Of a DNA stretch of 64,000 bases, positions 61,001 through 64,000 are shown in pieces. The translations under genes were made by a program, and so were the position numbers. Under the pieces are notes generated by a model that was given only the letters and a program-made list of their open reading frames with translations, did not search any database and was not told the origin of the DNA. Position 1 is the first letter of the stretch, and every line of letters starts with the position of its first letter. Source of the DNA: Bacteroides congonensis (lineage in GTDB: Bacteria; Bacteroidota; Bacteroidia; Bacteroidales; Bacteroidaceae); the NCBI RefSeq assembly GCF_900130125.1, contig NZ_FQXY01000011.1:248001-312000 (forward strand). Reading direction: 5' to 3'.

Positions 61001-62081
61001 TACGTATTATGGCCGTGGCCCGATAGATAATTATGCAGACCGCAAGACAGGGCAGTTCATTGAACAATATACCAATACCGTGGCCGGAGAGTTTGTGAAC
61101 TTCCCGAAACCACAGGATATGGGTAACCATGAGGATGTCCGTTGGTGTGCATTGACCAATCAAGCCGGTAAGGGTGCTATCTTTATTGCTACCGACCGTC
61201 TGTCGGCTTCTGCTCTTCAGTATTCTGCTCTCGACCTGATTTTGGCTTCACATCCTTATCAGTTACCGAAAGCAGGTGATACTTATCTGCATTTGGATTG
61301 TGCGGTTACCGGATTGGGTGGAAACAGTTGCGGTCAGGGCGGCCCGCTCGTACATGACCGTGTATTGGCAGACCAGCATAATATGGGCTTCATTATCCGT
61401 CCTGCGAATAAGGCGGATTTGACTGCTATTGCCAATGTCGCTCCTGCCGGTGAAATACCTCTTTCCATTATACGTGACCGTGCCGGTCGGGTAGAATTGA
61501 AGTCTGCGAAGAAGGATGCCGTGATTCTTTATTCACTGAATGGAGACAAAAAGGCGAACAGGTACACAACTCCTATTCCGATGCGTGACGGGGGTACTAT
61601 AAAGGCATGGTATGAACATGACCCGAGAGTAAACGCTACGATGACATTCGAAAAGATAGAAAGTATCCGTACGGAAGTGGTATATGCCAGTAGTCAGGAA
61701 TCGGGCGATGGTGATGCTTCCAACCTGACGGACAATGACCCGAATACCATTTGGCATACCATGTATTCTGTTACGGTAGCCAAGTATCCGCATTGGGTGG
61801 ATTTGGATGCGGGAGAGGTAAAGGAAATCAAAGGATTCACCTACCTGCCACGTCAGAATGGAAATAACGGTAATATTAAAGACTACTCCATTCAAGTCAG
61901 TATGGACGGAAAAGAATGGGGAACGCCCGTTAAGAAAGGAGCCTTTGCCAACAACTCAAAAGAAAAGAGAGTATTGTTCGACAAACCTGTCAAAGCACGT
62001 TATATCCGCTTTACTGCGTTGAGTTCGCAGAACGGGCAGGATTTTGCGTCGGGAGCAGAACTTACGATTCTGGCAAACTAA
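58029..62081 (+). CDS. GH2 beta-galactosidase with C-terminal F5/8 (CBM32-like) domain
   Basis: This 1350-residue exported enzyme has the start ATG 58029; ATG 58059 (MNKTLLTGLLCCTLTTQSFA) gives a cleaner signal peptide and is equally possible. Sugar-binding and Ig-like domains are followed by the TIM barrel. General acid is in SLGNEAGPGKN (about residue 540) and nucleophile Glu in ISEYAHSMGNACG (about 604). The beta-galactosidase small-chain domain follows (WFEHGLHNLIHTVKE, YYGRGPIDNYADR), and a discoidin/F5-8C domain (about 1210-1350, PHWVDLDAGEVKEIKGFTYL) ends it. It likely removes terminal galactose from host or plant glycans in the periplasm. It stands alone, with no SusCD pair or regulator in sight. 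Confidence 0.94.
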   Translation: MNNFYRLKYLMNKTLLTGLLCCTLTTQSFAGQPLEGFTYASVSAPAGNEWESPENLALNKEQPHAYFFSFQNLESARKVLPENSKFWQSLDGDWKFHWAPDPDARPKDFYQTDFDVTSWDVIPVPSSWNIYGIQKDGSRKYGTPIYVNQPVIFQHSVKVDDWRGGVMRTPPANWTTYKDRNEVGSFRRDFDIPQDWDGREIFISFDGVDSFFYLWINGKYVGFSKNSRNTANFNITPYLQKGKNTVAAEVYRSSDGSFLEAQDMFRLPGIFRTVALYSVPKVHFRDLVATPDLDAAYTDGSLTINADIRNLDKKAAKNYKVYYSLYANKLYSDENTLVDGVLSPVIEKIEPNETGRIQTVFNVKAPNKWSAEFPYRYTLVAELKDKKNKTIETVSTIVGFRKVEIKDTPASADEFGLAGRYYYINGKTVKLKGVNRHESNPAVGHAITREMMEKEIMLMKRANINHVRNSHYPDDPYWYFLCNKYGIYLEDEANIESHEYYYGAASLSHPVEWKNAHVARVMEMVHANVNNPSIVIWSLGNEAGPGKNFVAAYDALKKFDLSRPVQYERNNDIVDMGSNQYPSIGWVRGAVKGKYDIKYPFHISEYAHSMGNACGNLVDYWDAMESTNFFCGGAIWDWVDQSMYNYDPKTGTRYLAYGGDFGDTPNDGQFVMNGIVFGDLEPKPQYYEVKKVYQNIDVKAVNLEKGIFEVFNKYYFKNLADDYQLVWSLYEDGKSVQTSQPMDINVAPRQRMQVTLPYNQTLKKDAEYFVKVQFVLKDKMPWAAKDFVMAEEQIQVKAATDRPSISEVVAGSEELKSLIDPKTRNVQITGTGFEVNFDSQTGSIYNLTYGGEKVITDGNGPKLDALRAFTNNDNWFYQPWFEHGLHNLIHTVKEVTVVGKDNTVMVSYTVESQAPNGARIKGGTSSGKNSIEELTDRKFDNNDFKFTTNQIWTVYQDGSIELQASITSNRSSLVLPRLGYMVKMPQQYADFTYYGRGPIDNYADRKTGQFIEQYTNTVAGEFVNFPKPQDMGNHEDVRWCALTNQAGKGAIFIATDRLSASALQYSALDLILASHPYQLPKAGDTYLHLDCAVTGLGGNSCGQGGPLVHDRVLADQHNMGFIIRPANKADLTAIANVAPAGEIPLSIIRDRAGRVELKSAKKDAVILYSLNGDKKANRYTTPIPMRDGGTIKAWYEHDPRVNATMTFEKIESIRTEVVYASSQESGDGDASNLTDNDPNTIWHTMYSVTVAKYPHWVDLDAGEVKEIKGFTYLPRQNGNNGNIKDYSIQVSMDGKEWGTPVKKGAFANNSKEKRVLFDKPVKARYIRFTALSSQNGQDFASGAELTILAN

Positions 62082-62120
62082 AAGGCTTTCTCCAAAAACA
62101 TATTTCTTCTTATAAATAAC

Positions 62121-62160
62121 AAACACCCGCGCTATATCTCTGTAGCGTGGGTGTTTTGTT
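62121..62160. terminator. Bidirectional terminator between GH2 and EamA genes
   Basis: A 14-base arm (62121-62134) pairs with 62143-62156 with one G-U, flanked by T runs in both reading directions. Confidence 0.88.
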
Positions 62161-62189
62161 AAAAGGGAATTTTGACATTCCCTCAAGTT

Positions 62190-63107
62190 TTATAATTCTT
62201 TCCCTAGTTTCTCGAAATCAGCTTTCGACTTACTTTGTGTCACGATATATACCCCAAGAAATACAAGCGCAATGGCAAGTCCTTTCTGCCAGCCAAAACT
62301 ACCGATTCCCATGATAATGGCAGCAATAGTAGCCACAATCGGTTGCATGTAATTATACATGCTGACAACCGTAGGACGAAGCAGTTTTTGTGCCGTCATG
62401 ATGCAGAGATAAGCGAGGAAACTTCCCCCTAACACTACATAAAGCACTTGAATGATAGCGACAGTAGAAATTGAGGCCCACTGGATAGTGGAAATATCGT
62501 AATAAGAGAACGGTATATAACACATTGAAGCATAAACGAACATCCACTTGTTGATGGTCACTGCCGAATATTGCTGAGTCATCCCCTTGAATACGGTTAA
62601 ATAAATAGAAAAGCTGATTTGTGCAATCAGGCAAAGCAAGTCACCAATCAGGCTTCCGTTGCCATTACTTCCTGCCTGACTGCTCAGGATAAGAATAAGT
62701 GCTCCCATAGCACCTACAAAAATTCCCAGTACTTTCTTATTGGTAATCGGCTCTTTCAGATAGATAGCAGCTACAATCATAGTCACAATTGGTAAAGTCG
62801 TTGTAACAATCGAAGCGTCGATAGGCGAAGTCATAGACAGCCCGAAAATAAATACTCCCTGATTGAACACCAAAGCAAATAGGGAAGCGAAGAAGATTTT
62901 CAGCATATCCCGGTGATTCACATGCTCCTGTTTGCAAAATATAGAAAGTATCCAAAAAGCTGCTGCTGCTCCCACCATACGAAATGTGGTCACGGAAAGG
63001 GCAGAAAACTCTTGGAGAGCTGATTTCCCTATAGGAGCCATCAATCCCCACATAATGTTAGCTGTAAGTGCAAATAGATGACCGTGCAGATTCTTGCTAT
63101 TGTTCAT
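62190..63107 (-). CDS. EamA/DMT-family transporter
   Basis: From ATG 63105-63107 (MNNSKNLHGHLFALTANIMW) the protein is 305 residues with ten predicted helices in two EamA repeats (ANIMWGLMAPIGKSALQEFS, and the second repeat around QISFSIYLTVFKGMTQQYS). The terminal VSMYNYMQPIVATIAAIIMG motif is typical. The open frame is 40 codons longer upstream, but this part crosses the -7 box. The transported substrate is unknown; the family includes metabolite exporters. Confidence 0.92.
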   Translation of the reverse strand: MNNSKNLHGHLFALTANIMWGLMAPIGKSALQEFSALSVTTFRMVGAAAAFWILSIFCKQEHVNHRDMLKIFFASLFALVFNQGVFIFGLSMTSPIDASIVTTTLPIVTMIVAAIYLKEPITNKKVLGIFVGAMGALILILSSQAGSNGNGSLIGDLLCLIAQISFSIYLTVFKGMTQQYSAVTINKWMFVYASMCYIPFSYYDISTIQWASISTVAIIQVLYVVLGGSFLAYLCIMTAQKLLRPTVVSMYNYMQPIVATIAAIIMGIGSFGWQKGLAIALVFLGVYIVTQSKSKADFEKLGKEL

Positions 63108-63173
63108 GTTGATAAGATTTAGTTTGCGATATATTTTCTTAATAGAATAACATCTGAAAAGAGAAAACGGTTG

Positions 63174-63181
63174 CAAAGGTA
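63174..63181 (-). promoter_or_regulatory. -7 box of the EamA gene
   Basis: The reverse complement reads TACCTTTG, 66 bases before the chosen start codon. The -33 region is AT-rich without TTTG. Confidence 0.6.
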
Positions 63182-63245
63182 GTTTTTTATTCTTGTATTT
63201 TCTGAATTTGATGAGTTTGCTAGCCACTTTGTCATATGATTTATT

Positions 63246-63253
63246 TATATTTG
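63246..63253 (+). promoter_or_regulatory. -7 box of the AAA/ABC ATPase gene
   Basis: TATATTTG matches the consensus, 21 bases before ATG 63275. No TTTG is correctly spaced. Confidence 0.55.
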
Positions 63254-63274
63254 CCTTGATTAATACTGAATATT

Positions 63275-64000
63275 ATGGAACAACAGGCTAATTATATCCG
63301 TCGTATCGAAATCCACGGACTATGGGAACGCTTTAATATAGGATGGGATTTACGTCCCGATGTGAATATTCTTTCCGGCATCAACGGAGTGGGGAAGACC
63401 ACCATTCTGAACCGTTCCGTCGGCTATCTCGAAGAACTTTCCGGTGAAATGAAAAGTGACGAAAAGAACGGAGTACGTCTTTTCTTTGACAATCCCGAAG
63501 CAACCTATATCCCCTACGACGTCATCCGGAGCTACGACCGTCCCCTGATAATGGGAGACTTCACCGCCCGCATGGCCGATAAGAACGTAAAGTCCGAACT
63601 GGACTGGCAACTCTATCTCCTGCAACGCCGCTACCTCGACTACCAGGTCAACATCGGCAACAAAATGATAGAAATGCTTTCCAGTAACGATGAAGAAGAA
63701 CGCCGCAGGGCTGCCACCCTGTCCATAGCCAAACGCCGTTTTCAGGATATGATTGACGAACTTTTCAGCTACACCCGCAAGAAGATAGATCGCAAACGTA
63801 ACGATATTGCCTTCTATCAGGACGGCGAACTGCTGTTTCCCTACAAACTTTCTTCCGGCGAAAAGCAAATGCTCGTCATCCTGCTCACCGTACTCGTGCA
63901 GGACAACAGCCATTGCGTACTCTTTATGGACGAACCGGAAGCCTCTCTTCACATAGAATGGCAACAGAAGTTGATTGCCATGATACGTGAACTGAATCCG
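63275..64000 (+). CDS. AAA/ABC-type ATPase, 3' end cut by window edge
   Basis: ATG 63275 opens a frame that stays open to the last base (242 codons). Walker A is in GINGVGKTTILNR (about residues 35-47), the ABC-like signature is KLSSGEKQML (about 191), and Walker B is FMDEPEASLHIEWQQK (about 215). This is the pattern of the OLD/RecF-type or AAA_21 ATPases that act alone or with a nuclease. The N-terminal part (IRRIEIHGLWERFNIGWDL) is a typical beginning. Function cannot be decided without the C-terminal part and the next genes. Confidence 0.85.
   Translation, partial: MEQQANYIRRIEIHGLWERFNIGWDLRPDVNILSGINGVGKTTILNRSVGYLEELSGEMKSDEKNGVRLFFDNPEATYIPYDVIRSYDRPLIMGDFTARMADKNVKSELDWQLYLLQRRYLDYQVNIGNKMIEMLSSNDEEERRRAATLSIAKRRFQDMIDELFSYTRKKIDRKRNDIAFYQDGELLFPYKLSSGEKQMLVILLTVLVQDNSHCVLFMDEPEASLHIEWQQKLIAMIRELNP

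Overview
The window reads as chromosome of a gut Bacteroides (phylum Bacteroidota). The grounds are repeated promoter boxes of the Bacteroides type (TTTG, about 20 bases, TAnnTTTG), a GH92 enzyme beside an ECF sigma/FecR pair, a GH2/F5-8C beta-galactosidase, a NigD-like lipoprotein, DUF5683, DUF1573 and DUF3871 genes, and a Bacteroidota-type parA-parB-DUF5683-lytic transglycosylase cluster. Species cannot be fixed from the sequence alone.

Layout. 1-3.4 kb (minus): end of a glycan-utilisation locus with GH92 alpha-mannosidase, ECF sigma factor and FecR-type anti-sigma factor (cut by the window edge). 3.6-6.2 kb: alaS. 6.28-24.44 kb: an AT-rich integrative element of about 18.1 kb bounded by an 18-bp direct repeat and inserted between the divergent genes alaS and an M23 peptidase gene. 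24.5-46.1 kb: core genes for envelope and peptidoglycan (M23 peptidase, MltD-like enzyme, LpxB, CdsA, FtsH), stringent response (Rel/SpoT), chromosome partition (ParAB), ribosome work (RsfS, RsmA), SurE, MgtE, tRNA-Gln, a flippase-like membrane protein and PepD. 46.2-49.7 kb: an accessory stretch with two tiny related peptide genes, an unknown minus-strand gene, a 700-bp nested palindrome centred near 48,070, and a DUF3791-DUF3990 toxin/antitoxin-like operon. 49.8-64 kb: an alpha-2-macroglobulin-like protein, a DUF1573 protein, MeaB GTPase, the beta-galactosidase, an EamA transporter and the start of an AAA/ABC-type ATPase.

The integrative element carries two tyrosine recombinases, a divergent SF2 helicase-like protein, an HNH-type protein with an insert and a DnaJ-like zinc motif, a DUF3871 protein, a ParB-like protein, a rod-like structured RNA candidate and a plus-strand operon (17.4-21.6 kb). 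That operon encodes small lipoprotein and membrane proteins, an HPD-containing J-like protein and a penicillin-binding-protein homologue that has lost its SxxK catalytic motif. I see no relaxase, conjugation or phage structural genes, so its mode of transfer is unknown.

The strongest candidates for something undescribed are (i) the element operon built around the inactive transpeptidase, (ii) the structured RNA at 16.8-17.0 kb, (iii) the coaxial nested palindrome before the DUF3990 operon, and (iv) the paired WGY mini-peptides. These roles are inferred from sequence reading only; no search or folding program was run.
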